Assembly (NCBI GenBank): GCA_015680685.1
Contig: MNCI01004128.1
Coordinates: 66,051-126,410, forward strand
Origin: Gnetum montanum
Taxonomy: Eukaryota; Streptophyta; Gnetopsida; Gnetales; Gnetaceae
Reading direction: 5' to 3'
DNA length: 60,360 nucleotides
The notes beneath the pieces are model-generated. The model had not been told where the DNA came from and made no database searches. It saw nothing but the letters and a program-made list of their open reading frames with translations. Position 1 is the stretch's first letter. Each line of letters starts with the position of its first letter. The position numbers and the translations under genes are program-made. Shown here in pieces: positions 34,089 to 46,281 of this stretch.

Positions 34089-35059
34089 TAATGAGTCATG
34101 GCCTATTAGGTGTCATGGTCTGTCAGGTCCTATAATTGGACCCCTCTTATCGAACCCCTGATATCAGGTACAGGATACCAAGTCTGATAGTTCCTGATAT
34201 TGGACCCCAAATATTGCACCTGTGATATCACATATGGGATATCAGAACCTCACAAGCCATATCAAGTACGCGATATTGTGGTTCCTGTCTGAGCCTATAA
34301 ATACACAATGGGGTGCATGGGAAATAGTCAGTTTTTCAGTAGTTAGAAATTAGTATTAGAGTAGGATCCTTTGTCATTTTTCCTCTCAACCATCTCTCCT
34401 AGTGCATGCTCACAGTGTGGTGATTGTGATTGTAAAACATCCTTTATTCGAGTGTAACATAATAGACATGCACATAACCAGAAATAAAGATCGAGATTAC
34501 TTCATCATTGTAACATTCTCATAGTTTAATCATTAATTGTTATTGTTATTAATTGCTTTAATAGTTAACATCTCTTCACCCTTAACTCCTTAAACATGGA
34601 ATGAGTACAACTTAATCACAAGAATTTAAGCGTGACCACTTGGTATCCCAATAGCGTACCTAGGCCATGCACTTGGTAATCCCATTGGTAGTTGTGCACA
34701 AGGTCCAAGATGTGTACAGATGATTAAGGAATGGATGCTCATCACACTTAGGTTAGTTTATATTGTCTCCCCCTATTTCCTCTTAGCATAACCCTTTCTC
34801 CCTTTTCCTCCTAGCTTAGCTAAGATTATTTTCCATCGCCTCCAAGAGTAGCATTAGTTTAGGAACACATCATACCACTCACTTTGGACTAAATCATATG
34901 TGACAAATCATATACTAGTCTAGGTGGGAAGACAACAAACTATGATCAACAAGTAACTATCTAGATACTACAACTATCCCATTTGCAGCGTTCGACCGGA
35001 TTGTTCATGAAACACTCATATTCATATGTTTAAGTGTAGGGGTACCTTGCCACTCATCA
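34089..35059 (+). repeat. 5' LTR of the outer element
   Basis: 971 bp. U3 carries a GATATC-type array (34150-34282), then a TATA box TATAAATA at 34296-34303. The end is GCCACTCATCA, directly followed by the primer site. Confidence 0.88.
34150..34282 (+). promoter_or_regulatory. U3 GATATC array of the outer element
   Basis: About eight GATATC-like motifs (GATATCAGG, GATATCACATATGGGATATC, GCGATATTG), ending about 15 bp upstream of TATAAATA. More decayed than in element A'. The 3' LTR copy is at 49628-49775 with TATAAATA at 49793-49800. Confidence 0.6.
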
Positions 35060-35060
35060 T

Positions 35061-35078
35061 TGGCACCATTTCCAGGGA
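35061..35078 (+). other. Primer-binding site of the outer element (tRNA-Asp type, decayed)
   Basis: TGGCACCATTTCCAGGGA, four differences from TGGCGCCGTTGCCGGGGA, three of them G-to-A at former CpG positions. It starts two bases after the LTR terminal CA. Confidence 0.8.
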
Positions 35079-35191
35079 TGATGCTAGTTATTTAGATTAG
35101 TTATGCCATACAATATTGTCATAACAAAGTATTAACGATAGATCTTTTAGGAAGAAATAATTGCAATTAAATAAGTCACAAATCTACAACC

Positions 35192-37342
35192 ATGTCTCTT
35201 TCACAAGATAGTGATAATGCAACATCTAGCGAGGCAATTCATTGGAGAACCAACAAAGAAGTTTGAAATACTCAATCTTATGTAGGAGTTTCATATGTTC
35301 ATAGACACCCCAATGATACTCAAGGACTCTCGTCATCTAACTCTATCGCCTCTAGTGAGGATGGGACATCCCATACAATGAGGGAGGTTCATAAGGCCTA
35401 GGACCTTCTCAGTAGTTAACAAAGATTTATCTATGGATGATTGGAAGACCTACAAAAGTCATGATAAGTCTTCTAGTTCTTCCTCTTCCTTAGCTCCTTT
35501 AATGTTAGGTCATGACATAGATGACTATCTTTTAAGGAGTCAACGTCGAAATAAAAATCAAGCCCATAGGCAAAGTCAGAAATGCCAACATGAATAAAGA
35601 CAACATCATCCCGACTCGGAAACTCATAACCTACCTAGTGACGATGAACCCCTGCTAGCCACTAACAATCTAATTCATACACAAGAGGTTGTTCGAATAA
35701 CCCCCAGGCATCGTAAGGAAAGTCATATACCCATGCTTGATTTAAACAACTTTCGCAAATTTTCAGGAGGCTATGATTTAGATCCACAACATGTACAAGC
35801 CTTCCATTAGGCCAATGTATGAAACAATATCAATAATGGATGGAAAAAACTTAAGCTCTTTCCTATGACACTTGTTCGCCAAGAAAAAGTATGGTATAGA
35901 TCCCTAAAACCCATATCAATTCAACATTGGCCAATAATGGTAGAGCTCTTTAATGAAAGATATCAAACTTATGCAAGAGTGTCAACCTTGAGGAAACAAA
36001 TCCAAGAGTGGAAACAAGCATAATATGAACCCTTGTACATGGCCTTAGAAAGATATTATGCATTATTAAACAACTTCCTAGGGCATGAGTTCTCCAAGGA
36101 GAGGCTAATGTACCACATTATTGATGGGCTCCATAATGAAACAAGGGAGACCCTAGGGATATATGCTTGAGGTAAACTATATGAGCTACAAACCCATCAA
36201 CTCCAAGAGCTTATTAAGTAGGTAGAAAAAGAAGAAGGAGAAATGGCTAAATGAGAGAATGTTGAAAAATCTCAATGGGACAAAAATGTTACATCAACAA
36301 AGGTCCATAATATGAAAGAGGAGAAATCAACTCACCTGAAGAAGGTGGAATCATCTTTGCCAATACTACAATCATTAAATGAAATTGAGGCAAAGATCAA
36401 TAAGATGATGGAATGGATGCATAAAAAATGTAGAGAATTTGTGAACATTATTGAAGGTAGGGTTATGATGAACCAAGAAACAGGACAAAACATCTTTAAA
36501 TAATCAGAAAGAAGGGTTGAAGAGAATAAGAACTCAACTGTTAATCATATGTATCAATGCAACATTTTTCTATATAATCACCCCAAGGGTCAATGCCCAA
36601 TCTTGTTACATTTACATGAGCATTGGAGAAGAATGTTATATCTAGAGTTCATATAGAAATATTGTGTTCAATGATAGTGGCAGTAATCCTAGTCATGGGG
36701 GAGGCCACCCTCGAACTAGATACATCCTTCATATTATCCAAACCCAAGTACCTATCAAGTTCAACATCCTCTTGTTCCAACTAGGTCAACATACTCTATC
36801 TCATCATATTATTATCATTCTCCTCAATACCATCAACCCATATCCTTTCCAATAGGACCACCACCTTGGGTACCTTACACTTCTCCTCAATTTCAACATT
36901 CTCATCCTTTACCTCCTTCTACATCACCACTAGTTGTTCCTAAGGGATTTGAATCACAACATCAACCCACAAACATTACTTATTCTTCTACTATCAACAG
37001 TAGTGGAAATCCTCCACAACATCATAGGAATCCCTTCTTTAGACATGATCATAGAAAGGGATACAACAAATCAAAAACCATTACATTCGCCAACTCACCA
37101 CAAGTCCAACACTATGGTGCATCTTCCTCTTCGAACCCAATGCCTCATGGTACCTTATCAAGGCCATCAACCAATACTCCAACAACTATGCATCCTAATG
37201 AATATCACCATGCAGGGAGACATATTGATCCTTGCATATCATCTTACAGTCACAAGTACCATAGTGTGTCAACTCTTTACCCAGTAACTACATCTTATAA
37301 CTTGTCCCACTATGTCAACTTTAACCAAGTGTGTGAACCCTA
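35192..37342 (+). pseudogene. Gag remnant of the outer element
   Basis: The start ATG at 35192 begins a protein related to the gag at 1-1007; AIHWRTNKE near 35237 matches VHWRTNKL there. The Retrotrans_gag core lies at about 35860-36170, with a shared motif near 35990 (LRKQIQEWKQA). A zinc-knuckle-like segment QCNIFLYNHPKGQCP at about 36555-36600 has lost its second Cys compared with element C. The C-terminal part (36660-37342) is Pro/His/Ser-rich and ends FNQVCEP. Several stops and frame changes occur. The protease expected next was not found before the inner insertion at 37762 nor after it. Confidence 0.8.
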
Positions 37343-37756
37343 ATGGGGTAAGCCTGGCTAGGCTCTGATATTTTCAACATGCAAGGATTCCAACTTTCTA
37401 TTTATTAATTCTTTTCATGCTCAACAATTTAGTTATGAGGGATATCCCCCATTCGAATAATAAGCAGAATTAATAAACATTTCTAATGTGGTTTGATTTT
37501 ACAATTTTTTTTATTTTCCAATTTTTCATCTTTTTATTTATTGTTTCATCTTTCAAGTTGATTGTTTTATCTTTTTATTTTTAATTTCTTGTTGTTTATC
37601 ATTTTATGAGTAATCTCCTCCATGAATAAAACACTCATGTGACTAGTTGGTTGAGGTGTTGTTCTTTGGTATCAAGTCTTAGGTGACTAATTATTTGAAC
37701 TGAAAGCCCACAACATTCATCCACCCATTCTATTAATAAGAGGTTCTACCCTAGTT

Positions 37757-37761
37757 ACAAT
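37757..37761. repeat. Target site duplication ACAAT of the inner element, left copy
   Basis: ACAAT precedes the TG of the LTR and is repeated exactly at 47823-47827. Confidence 0.92.
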
Positions 37762-39285
37762 TGAAACACCAATGACATTGGCCTAGCACTTTTAGACAAG
37801 AATCAAGCTAAGTCATGTTGCTACCCAATATGAGTACAGCATGACCAAACTTGAAGACCTTCGAAACATCCCCTCTGGGCCCACAGGCGATTGCACCAAC
37901 TTCCAGCATCCATAATCAAAAGTTTTGGGTTCAAAATGTTTGGTTTTGGCTAAGTACACTTTGGTTACTTTTTTAGACGTTGCACAGCTTAAGGATCAAT
38001 GTCACCAACTTTTGGAGCCCCAAAATTGAGTCAAAATAGGATGAAATTGAGCACAAGGACCCCCCATGACCTTCACCAAGGTCCCCAATCGCTCCCAGCC
38101 TCAAGAAAATCAAGATTTGGGCCTCAAATGTGCCATTTTGGCTTGGTGACACTGAGGTTAGTTTTTCAAATGCTGCATAGAGTAAGGATCAATGTCACCA
38201 ATTTTTAGAGCCCCAGAAATGAGCCAAAATGACTTGATTTCAAAGGTGTAAGTCATCCTCAAGGTCCACTATTGATAACTATGGGTCCTAGCCTTTAGAA
38301 ATTCTAGATTCTAGCCAAAAATTGCAAGTTTTGGAGGTCACATTGTAGGTCACACTACAAGTCACGCTAGATGCTAGACAAGCGAGGCAGTGTTAATTCT
38401 TCTAGATTTTCTTTTTCAAGAAATCTATACGATGGCAAGGGGACATGGAAGCCCATTCAAAATCAGATTGGATATTCAAAAAGAAATATAATTTTTCCAA
38501 GCAGTCCAAAGTTGGAGCTAATCTTTTTAAATTTTTAAAATTTATTTATTTTTTATCACTTGAGGGCTTGTATTTCTAATTTGTATTTTTTTTATGGGCT
38601 TGAATGATCCACAAGTTATAAAATACATTGAACCTAGTTAAAGAAAACCCTAGCCAAACCCTAGCCCAACCTTATAAATACCCTATCAATTCACACAAAC
38701 TAGGAGGTAGCAAAGGAGGAAGACAAGAAGGAGAAGAAGATTGGAAGAGGCAAAGCTTCGAGAGATTGGCAATTCTGAAGGAAGATAGAACTTGCAATCC
38801 TTGGGCATTTAGCACATCTGATTGTTGGCTTCCAAGTTCTCACGTTTATCCCATTTCATCATCGCATCATCGTGTCATATCTTTCTAGGGTTAGGCATTT
38901 GACTTTCCATCCATACTTGTGCAACTACGCTTTGACCAGTGCACATTTTTTTAAAGCAATATAATACAGTTCATTATTGCCTCCCATTTACATTGTTTAG
39001 TTCTATTTATGCTTTACAAATATAACTTTGTCTATGCTTTATTCATAATTCAGTACACTTTATTTACATTTCGTTTACATCCTATTTACGATAACCCCAG
39101 CGCTAGCCATAGCTTACGCTTGGGGAAGTCCTTGGTTGATTTGCATGCAAACCATCCAAGGCACTCTGCCTTCGTTCCCTTTTCTAGCTTGCCCTAAACT
39201 AAAGGCATGGTCAGCTGTGGCTGCCTGACAATCTCTTGGTATCTATTTCCATTCCATCCTTACACTGACGATTTAGAATAGTACA
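37762..39285 (+). repeat. 5' LTR of the inner element
   Basis: 1524 bp. It contains a direct duplication with 193-bp offset in U3 (AAGGATCAATGTCACCAA at 37991 and 38184), a TATA box TTATAAATA at 38672-38680, and a T-rich R/U5 region. The end is GTACA at 39285. Confidence 0.92.
37935..38310 (+). promoter_or_regulatory. ~193-bp duplication in U3 of the inner element LTR
   Basis: Two diverged tandem copies, each with a GGTTACTTTTTCAGACG-like and an AAGGATCAAYGTCACCAA-like segment, 360-680 bp upstream of the TATA box. The 3' LTR has the same pair (46511 and 46704, same offset), so the duplication predates the insertion. An enhancer role is only inferred. Confidence 0.6.
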
Positions 39286-39290
39286 GTTTT

Positions 39291-39309
39291 TGACGCTAGA
39301 AGGAGGGCC
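39291..39309 (+). other. Primer-binding site of the inner element
   Basis: TGACGCTAGAAGGAGGGCC, five bases after the LTR end. The related element D has TGGCAATAGGAGAAGGGCC, so the ancestral form probably began TGGCGCTAG. The tRNA was not assigned; it is unlike the tRNA-Asp type of the outer element. Confidence 0.65.
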
Positions 39310-39619
39310 ACTTTCTTATTATTGGTTAAAGCCTCACTACCTATCAAAACTCATCCATCTTGACCATTTGAGTCTCTTCATCCTTGTTGATCACACTAAG
39401 CTTGTGTCACCCCATGCTACAACTGCTTACGATTCAACTCCATTCGTCTACCCCAGTCCATTCATGTTTATCACGGAATCCTCCCAAATCAACCTAGTAA
39501 CACTACCAATTGCTGACTTTGGGGCCAAATCCTCAAACCCTATGATTGCTATAGAATCCATAACCATTATTGAATGCGTAAATCCTCAAGGCACTACACA
39601 CTAATCCCTTAGGCTACAA

Positions 39620-42226
39620 GACAAAGGCCCCATTCACGCAACTCTTACACCTGAATAGTATAATTTTATCTATGTCAAAATCCAAGCCAACCTATCCATT
39701 GATCGTATAGAGAGGGAAGCTAAGAGCGAATATGAATTCATCCATAAAGGAGGACATGATTTTATCCCTTCAGCTTTTGACATAATCCCACTGTCTGAAA
39801 ACCATCATAAACTCATATCCCAACTTCTTATGGCTAGAAGTCAAGCCTTACAGCTACTGCCAATAGAGCCTCAAGATGAGGAAGATGATTTTGCAACCCA
39901 ATCCGAACATGGAGATTCTTACCATACCGTTAGTCCCCATGCCTATACAAACCCATTGTTCCACCCTTCCCTGGAAGAAACTGTGCTTTCTTTGTCATCC
40001 GCAAACACTCGAGCACCGGTTTCCCAACAAGAGGTATCTACTTCCATTCCTATCTTCTCTGTACCCAATAATATTTACTCTGATGTGTTCACTTCCATCA
40101 TTCCTCCACAAGTACAGTCCCAACAACTCCCCCAAACCAACGCAAGATCAATCTTCCAACCTCAAGTAATTAGAATACCGTCAGTCATACCAGCTTCCAC
40201 ATCCACCCATTACATACCCCAAATGCAAATTCATAGGGCACCATTGATTACTCCTACCCAACATGTTCAAGGTATTAGCTCACAACCTGTGGCTAGGCAG
40301 TGGGTTCCACTAGTAGTCTCAGTCCCAAATACCATCCCACCACAACAAATGTTAGCCCAACAACCTGCTTTTCCATAAACAATGCAACAATTAAACCATT
40401 ATCATCCACAATCCACTCAATCCACTAGTTTTCCTACCACCCAAGAATGGGCAGACACACAAAAAATGATGCACTCATTAGTAGAAGAATTAAAATACCT
40501 TAAAACTTTCAACAATGAGGAAGTTAAGGTACGATATTTCTATCAAGATGACCCAATTGACCCCTCAGTTCCACCATTGACCTTGCCAAAAGGAGTCTCA
40601 TTACCTCAACTGACTAAGTACAATGGACAAGGGGACCCAAATGCCCACCTAGTGACATTTAGAACTAAAAGCCTTTTACTTCAAGCATGACCCCATGTAA
40701 TCTTGCGAGTGTTTGCAATGTCCTTAACTGGAAAAGCCTTAGACTGGTACTGATCTTTACCCCGTAGCTCCATATCTTCTTTAGAGAATTTGTTGCATCA
40801 ATTTGTCACTCGTTTCAAGTACAATTTGTCATCTGTTTCAAGTACAATTTGAAACTTGAAGCCACATTAGATAGCTTGATTCAAGTTAAACAAGCGCCAT
40901 TAGAGCCAACACAGAAATTTATCCAAAGGTGGAGTGCAGCCTTAAACAAACTTCACAAACCTATCCCCAAAACATATTTACTCACTATTCTTAAGTCAGC
41001 CGTGAATGACTTTATTAAGTCAAAATTTTACTACTTGAAAGCCTACACATTGAACCAAGCATTCGTACAAATCAAAGACATAGAAGAAGTGGCACAAACA
41101 AGTAATGACCTAGCCTACTCAGCTTTTAGGAGCCAACATATGAGGAAAGATAAATCCAAGAAAAACAGTAGTAGCAGTGACTAAGGGAAAACAACCTACT
41201 ATCCCAAACAACTATGAAAAAATCACATCCACTCATACACCTGAAAATTCCTTAAAAAGAAACAATAATACAGGTCATGCCCGTACTTTCGAAAGGAAAG
41301 ACCTTTCTCAATACACGCCATTGTCCATGAAGCCTTCACAACTGCTTGATCAACTTCTAAAGGCTGGGCTAATTCAACACAAAAAAATGTCTCCTGTGGC
41401 CTCACAAAGACATGATCGCTTTTGCGAATTGGCCAAAAATCCAGCCTTAGCATCATCCAACGAATCTCTCATTCCAAAATGCTTTAGGTTGGATAGGTTT
41501 TGTGAATATCATCAACAGTGTGGTCATGGGACTGATTGCTGCTTTGTGTTGAAACAAGACATACAACACATGATAGATAGGGATGAAGTAGTGTTTGATG
41601 AGACAAACCCGATAAGGCCTCAAAACCAATCCATGGGGGTCTACAAGGATCCTCTCAATACCAAAACCAATGATGCCCCATATGTGATTAATACTATCCA
41701 TATGGAAAATAGACAAGACATTCCACGAAGACCTTTTGTGATTTAGAGGGCTTAAGAAAACACACCTACCCCAACATCTCCTCAAATCCCTTTTACCACA
41801 CACATGTCCCCCATACCATCAAAACCATTCATCATCCACATACCTTCTTCGGTTGCCACCACAACAAACATACCATCTGAAAACCAACCCATTCCCTTTG
41901 TGGTCTGGGTGCCAAAACACCCTGGCACACAACCCACATCCACTTCTCAACGACCTTTGCAAGAATGTCTTGCCAATAGGCTAATAAGAGAGTGCTTGGA
42001 AAAAGAAAAAAGAGACTGCATGGAGAAAGAAAACCATGGACACAAATTAGGACTACCAAAGCCTACACCGCTAAGCACCATTCCCATGAGTTCGTCCATT
42101 AATGAGCCTAGTACAAGTCACCAAAAAAAAAATGAAGTCACAAGTCATATCCCAAACTTACCATCCTCAGCTACTAATGTAAAAATCTCTCCACGAGAAA
42201 TACGAATGCTAGGTCAAATGGACTAA
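39620..42226 (+). pseudogene. Gag of the inner element, disabled by stops and a 23-bp duplication
   Basis: Mostly one frame. The N-terminal region (YNFIYVKIQ near 39660) is conserved in element D. A Gln/Pro/Ser-rich stretch follows (39830-40378). The Retrotrans_gag core runs 40560-41100, with KYNGQGDPNAHLVTF, LTGKALDWY and SLPRSSISSLENLL. A knuckle CEYHQQCGHGTDCC (CX2HX4HX4C, typical of plant Ty3 gag) is at about 41504-41545. Stops occur at about 40376 and 40688. A tandem duplication of 23 bp (40806-40828 and 40829-40851) shifts the frame; element D lacks it (FKYKLKLDTTLD), so it is a private mutation. The original frame returns near 41175 after a second shift. The product would have been the capsid/nucleocapsid precursor. 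Confidence 0.88.
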
Positions 42227-42539
42227 ATCTCTAGGGATAAGAATGTCCCAAATGGTAAAGACCTAGCAAATGCATTGACCTAGGTCACACAAGCCTTTAA
42301 ACAAAAGAATACTTCTTTAAGTTTGTATGACCTAGTAATGACTTCACCAGTACATTGAGAGGCTCTCGTACAGATGCTAACTTCAATTCCTGTTAGTGAG
42401 GATCTTCCTGCTGATGAACCATCCATTTATGCAATATTATCCCCACAACCTCAGGAATTAAAGACCACATCCTTATAGTTCCATGTTAAGGACATTAAGC
42501 TAGATGAGAAAACAAGGGAAATCACCATGGCTCCTATGT

Positions 42540-43200
42540 TCATAATAATAAAGGTTGATCATTCAAAATACGTAGAGTGCATGTCAATGATGGTGCATCA
42601 ACAAATGTAGTACCTTTTTCCATCATTGAAAAATTGGGACTCACCAAACAAGTACAACCCACAACAACCTCTTTCTTGAGATCCTTCAGTGGTTCCCGTG
42701 TGGGAGTGAAAGGCATGGTTACCTTAGATTTCATAGCAGGTGACCAATTCCCTACATCGGCTGAATTCATAGTGGTTGATGAAATTTCAGGGTTTAATCT
42801 AATCCTAGGATGTCCTTGGCTAGCTCAACTTAAAGCTGTATCTTCACCAATCCATTAGGAGATACATCTACCTTACGAGGGTGGTGAGATCATCATACAT
42901 GGGGATACAACACCATCGATCATTTCCTCATACCTTGAGGTAGGTCAAGGGTTATAAATTGAGTTCGTTAAGCTTAAACAAGAAACCATGAACATGCATC
43001 AAAATGTGAACTCACAATCCAACTAGCATTGAAGAAACACAAGAAGACAAAGACATAGGAGCCATTCCTGCTGAGGTTTCTTGGTCAAAACTACCCTTTG
43101 ATATCACTGATGAAGGGGAAGGTGAATATAAAATCATACCCATACACCCAGCCCCAAACATTAAGTTACAAAAGATCAAGAGGAAACTCAACAACTAGAA
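42540..43200 (+). pseudogene. Retropepsin (aspartic protease) of the inner element
   Basis: In a different frame from gag. NDGASTNVVPFSIIEKLGL at 42580-42640 is the active-site region, with D-G-A in place of D-S/T-G as in some plant Ty3 lineages. LILGCPWLAQL at about 42800 is the second conserved block. SSPIH, a stop, then EIHLPYEGGEIIIHG follow at 42840-42900, and the reading continues weakly to about 43195, where the 27-bp tandem array starts. Element D matches throughout. The protease would process gag. Nothing resembling reverse transcriptase comes after it. Confidence 0.82.
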
Positions 43201-43210
43201 TGAATGAGAT

Positions 43211-43862
43211 GAGTTGTCCGAAACAACATTAAACTATGAACTTTCTGAAATGATGTTAAACTATGAACTGTCCAAAATGACGTTAAACTACAAACAGTTT
43301 GAAATGATGTTAAACTACGAACTGTCCGAAATGACATTAAACTATGAACTATCCAAAATGATGTTAAACTATGAACTGTCTTAAATGCCTTTAAACTACG
43401 AACTATCCGAAATGACGTTAAACTATGACACGTCTAGTATGACGTTAAAAATTTCCAACAAACTGTCTGAAATGACATTAAACTACGAACTGTCCGAAAT
43501 GAAATTAAACTACGAACTATCCGAAATGACATTAAACTATGAACTATCCGAAATGACATTAAACTACGAACTATCCGAAATGATGTTAAACTACGAATTG
43601 TCTGAAATGACGTTAAACTACGAACTGTCTGAAATGACGTTAAACAATGAACTGTCTGGAATGACGTTAAACTATGAACTGTCCGAAATGACATTACACT
43701 ACGAACTATCTGAAATGACATTAAACTACGAACTGTCTGAAATGACGTTAAACTACGAACTGTCCGAAATGACGTTAAACTACGAACTATCCGAAATGAC
43801 ATTAAACTACAAACTATCCGAAATGACATTAAACTACGAACTATCTACAATGACATTAAACT
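43211..43862 (+). repeat. 27-bp tandem repeat, about 24 units
   Basis: Consensus close to GAAATGACGTTAAACTACGAACTGTCC written as a 27-bp unit; the first 20 bases are GAAATGACGTTAAACTACGA. One irregular unit lies at about 43430-43470. Because 27 is a multiple of three the array is open and would encode MTLNYELSE repeats on the plus strand. It directly follows the protease remnant. Confidence 0.92.
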
Positions 43863-44527
43863 AGCCACAGTCAGAAATGGTCGATTCCATTTAAAACTTC
43901 TTGAAAATGTTACTACCATTGGACCACCATGGCATAAAACTGGTTATCCTTTCTTTAACAACAGATGCAACAGTCCATCAAGACTTTAAACTAATATACC
44001 AAGCCTGAAATGGCTTTAAAATAGAGCTAAAAAATTACAGATTTACAAACTCCCATCATCTTACATTGAATTTTTGCTTACAAGTTACAATTTACAATGT
44101 ATATTCTTGCACAGTTGTTTCTTTATTTTCCAAGTATTTACCTTACATCTTGCTTTACACTTTAGAAATTTATGTTACATTTAGTTGCACACATATACTC
44201 TAGAAAACAAAGAAAAAAAATAAAAGAAAAACATAAAACTACAAAAATACATGGCCCGAAAAGGCCTTAAACTAGCATACAGCCTAGAACAGCATAAAAC
44301 TATCATTTTTTGCATTGGTTTTCTTTCATTCATACATTCTAACTCTATGTACAGTAGGTGTCGCTTGATGTTGTTTTCTTCCTAGTTGATTTTTTTTGTA
44401 GGATCTTGCAGGCACGTAACATGACCATGCATGTAGCATCACACTTTACACAAGAAACATGCAGCATCACACTTTACATAAGCAAGGTAAGCATTAGTCT
44501 GCTATGACTATAAACTAGCACAGACAG

Positions 44528-44932
44528 TCCTGGATCATGACTTAAAATTGATACCACAGAAAATTCCTAGATCATGACTTAAAATTAATACCACAGAAAA
44601 GTCCTGGATCATGACTTAAAATTGATACCACAGAAAATTCCTAGATCATGACTTAAAATTAATACCACAGAAAAGTCCTGGATCATGACTTAAAATTGAT
44701 ACCACAAAATAGTCCAGGATCATGACTTAAAACTGATACCATAGAACAGTCCTAGACCATGACTTAAAACTGATACTACACAACAGTCCTGGATCATGAC
44801 TTAAAACTAATACCACAGAATAGTCCTAGCATTATGACTTAAAACTGATACCACAGAATAGTCCAGGATCATGACTTAAAACTGATACCATAGAATAGTC
44901 TTGGATCATGACCTAAAACTGATACCACAAAA
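44528..44932 (+). repeat. 37-bp tandem repeat, about 11 units
   Basis: The unit contains GATCATGACTTAAAATTGAT and ACCACAGAAAAGTCCTG. It shares the core ATGAC-TTAAA with the 27-bp array. Looser versions (TATGACTATAAACTAGCA) continue on both sides, from about 44490 and to about 45150. Confidence 0.9.
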
Positions 44933-45159
44933 ACATGTCCGGTATGACACTAAACAGCTACATTCGTCCGCCATGACATGAAACTAGCATCTAAAGTCCA
45001 CTAAGATTATAAACTAGTTTGCCTCTTCACAGTTTGCTATGACTATAAACTAGCAATGCACCATCTGCCATGATGCAAAACTAGCGTCGTCCAAGGGGTT
45101 ATGACGTGAAACTAATCCACAATAGTCTACTAAGACTATAAAATGGTGACATCATCGAT

Positions 45160-46281
45160 GATCAGGAAAAATTTGAAAAGATTTGTTGTTGTAGTTGGTT
45201 GTGCCTGTTCCACAAAGACTTGTTGCATGATTCATCTCATGGGGCCCTAATGAAACTGATGTTTTGCATGATTCTATTTTCTTTGATAGTTGCACGTGGT
45301 GACTCCATCTTCTTGTTTAAAGTGTTTAGCTGACTATTTCATCTATGGTTTTCTTGTCTTCTTGGAGTTGTGTTTGTAGGATGACACTTCTAAGGCGTTC
45401 GTGCATAGATTCACTTCATCATGACAACAAGGTATCACGTTTTTCCTGACGCACATGACTGGGTTAATCAATCCATTCATAAGTACGTTCCTGACTCCTG
45501 ATGCATCCCCTATTTCCCCATCATGCTTCCCTTAACCTATTCAATTACACCCCCTTGATACATTTTGCTCACCTCAAAACTCTTGATACACTGTTGCACA
45601 CTGTAACTCTCTAAGTAGTTGCAACACAAAACATGATACACAGTACATGATGCAAAATGCAAGTGCTCAAACACAAGCACAACACAAAAATAAAGCTCTT
45701 TTAAAACGACCAAAAAAAAAGAAAAAAAAGGTCAAAGAGAAAAATTCATGAAAAGGTCTTCAAGACCCCGTTGACAGCATAAACAAAAGACTATTGGCCA
45801 TTCTCATACAAGCCCGAGGTGAGAAGGCAATTGTCTTAAAAAAATAGTTACACTCGTCTCTCAAAGAGACCATGTTGCACATCATTGCATGGCTTTGGCT
45901 GTTTACAAAGGGCCCCACAAATACTCTATAAGAGTCCCATTTCTCCAAAGAATGCACCCCCTATGTGTTGGTTCCAAGTCTGCTAAAAACCTGGTTGTTG
46001 ACAAGGACCAATGACATAACTTGTGCATAAGAAAGTATTCCTCTCCCACAAATCCTAGTAGCAATCATCGCCCTTAACCTCCTAGCTTCCTTGGTTACAA
46101 CCGATTCCCTTGCATCTTGAACCACATTCCCTCAAATCGCATCTACTTTTGAAAATGGTGCGATGACACCTAGCCAATGGCCGATGGTTAATGTTTGATG
46201 CTTTATTGCTCATGGTGTTTTTCACTACTTTGTCGATGCCTCTCAGGTGGATTCCTATAGACGTCAACAAATAGGGGCCAA
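45160..46281 (+). other. 3' internal region of the inner element, no coding seen
   Basis: AT-rich, with A-rich tracts at about 45700-45735. It ends in a purine-rich AATAGGGGCCAA just before the 3' LTR, a plausible polypurine tract. Confidence 0.55.

Noticed and set aside
43385-43864. 159-codon open frame encoding MTLNYELSE repeats
   Set aside because: It arises because the 27-bp unit is a multiple of three without stops. Neither the 37-bp array nor the 35-bp array of the relative encodes a repeat protein.
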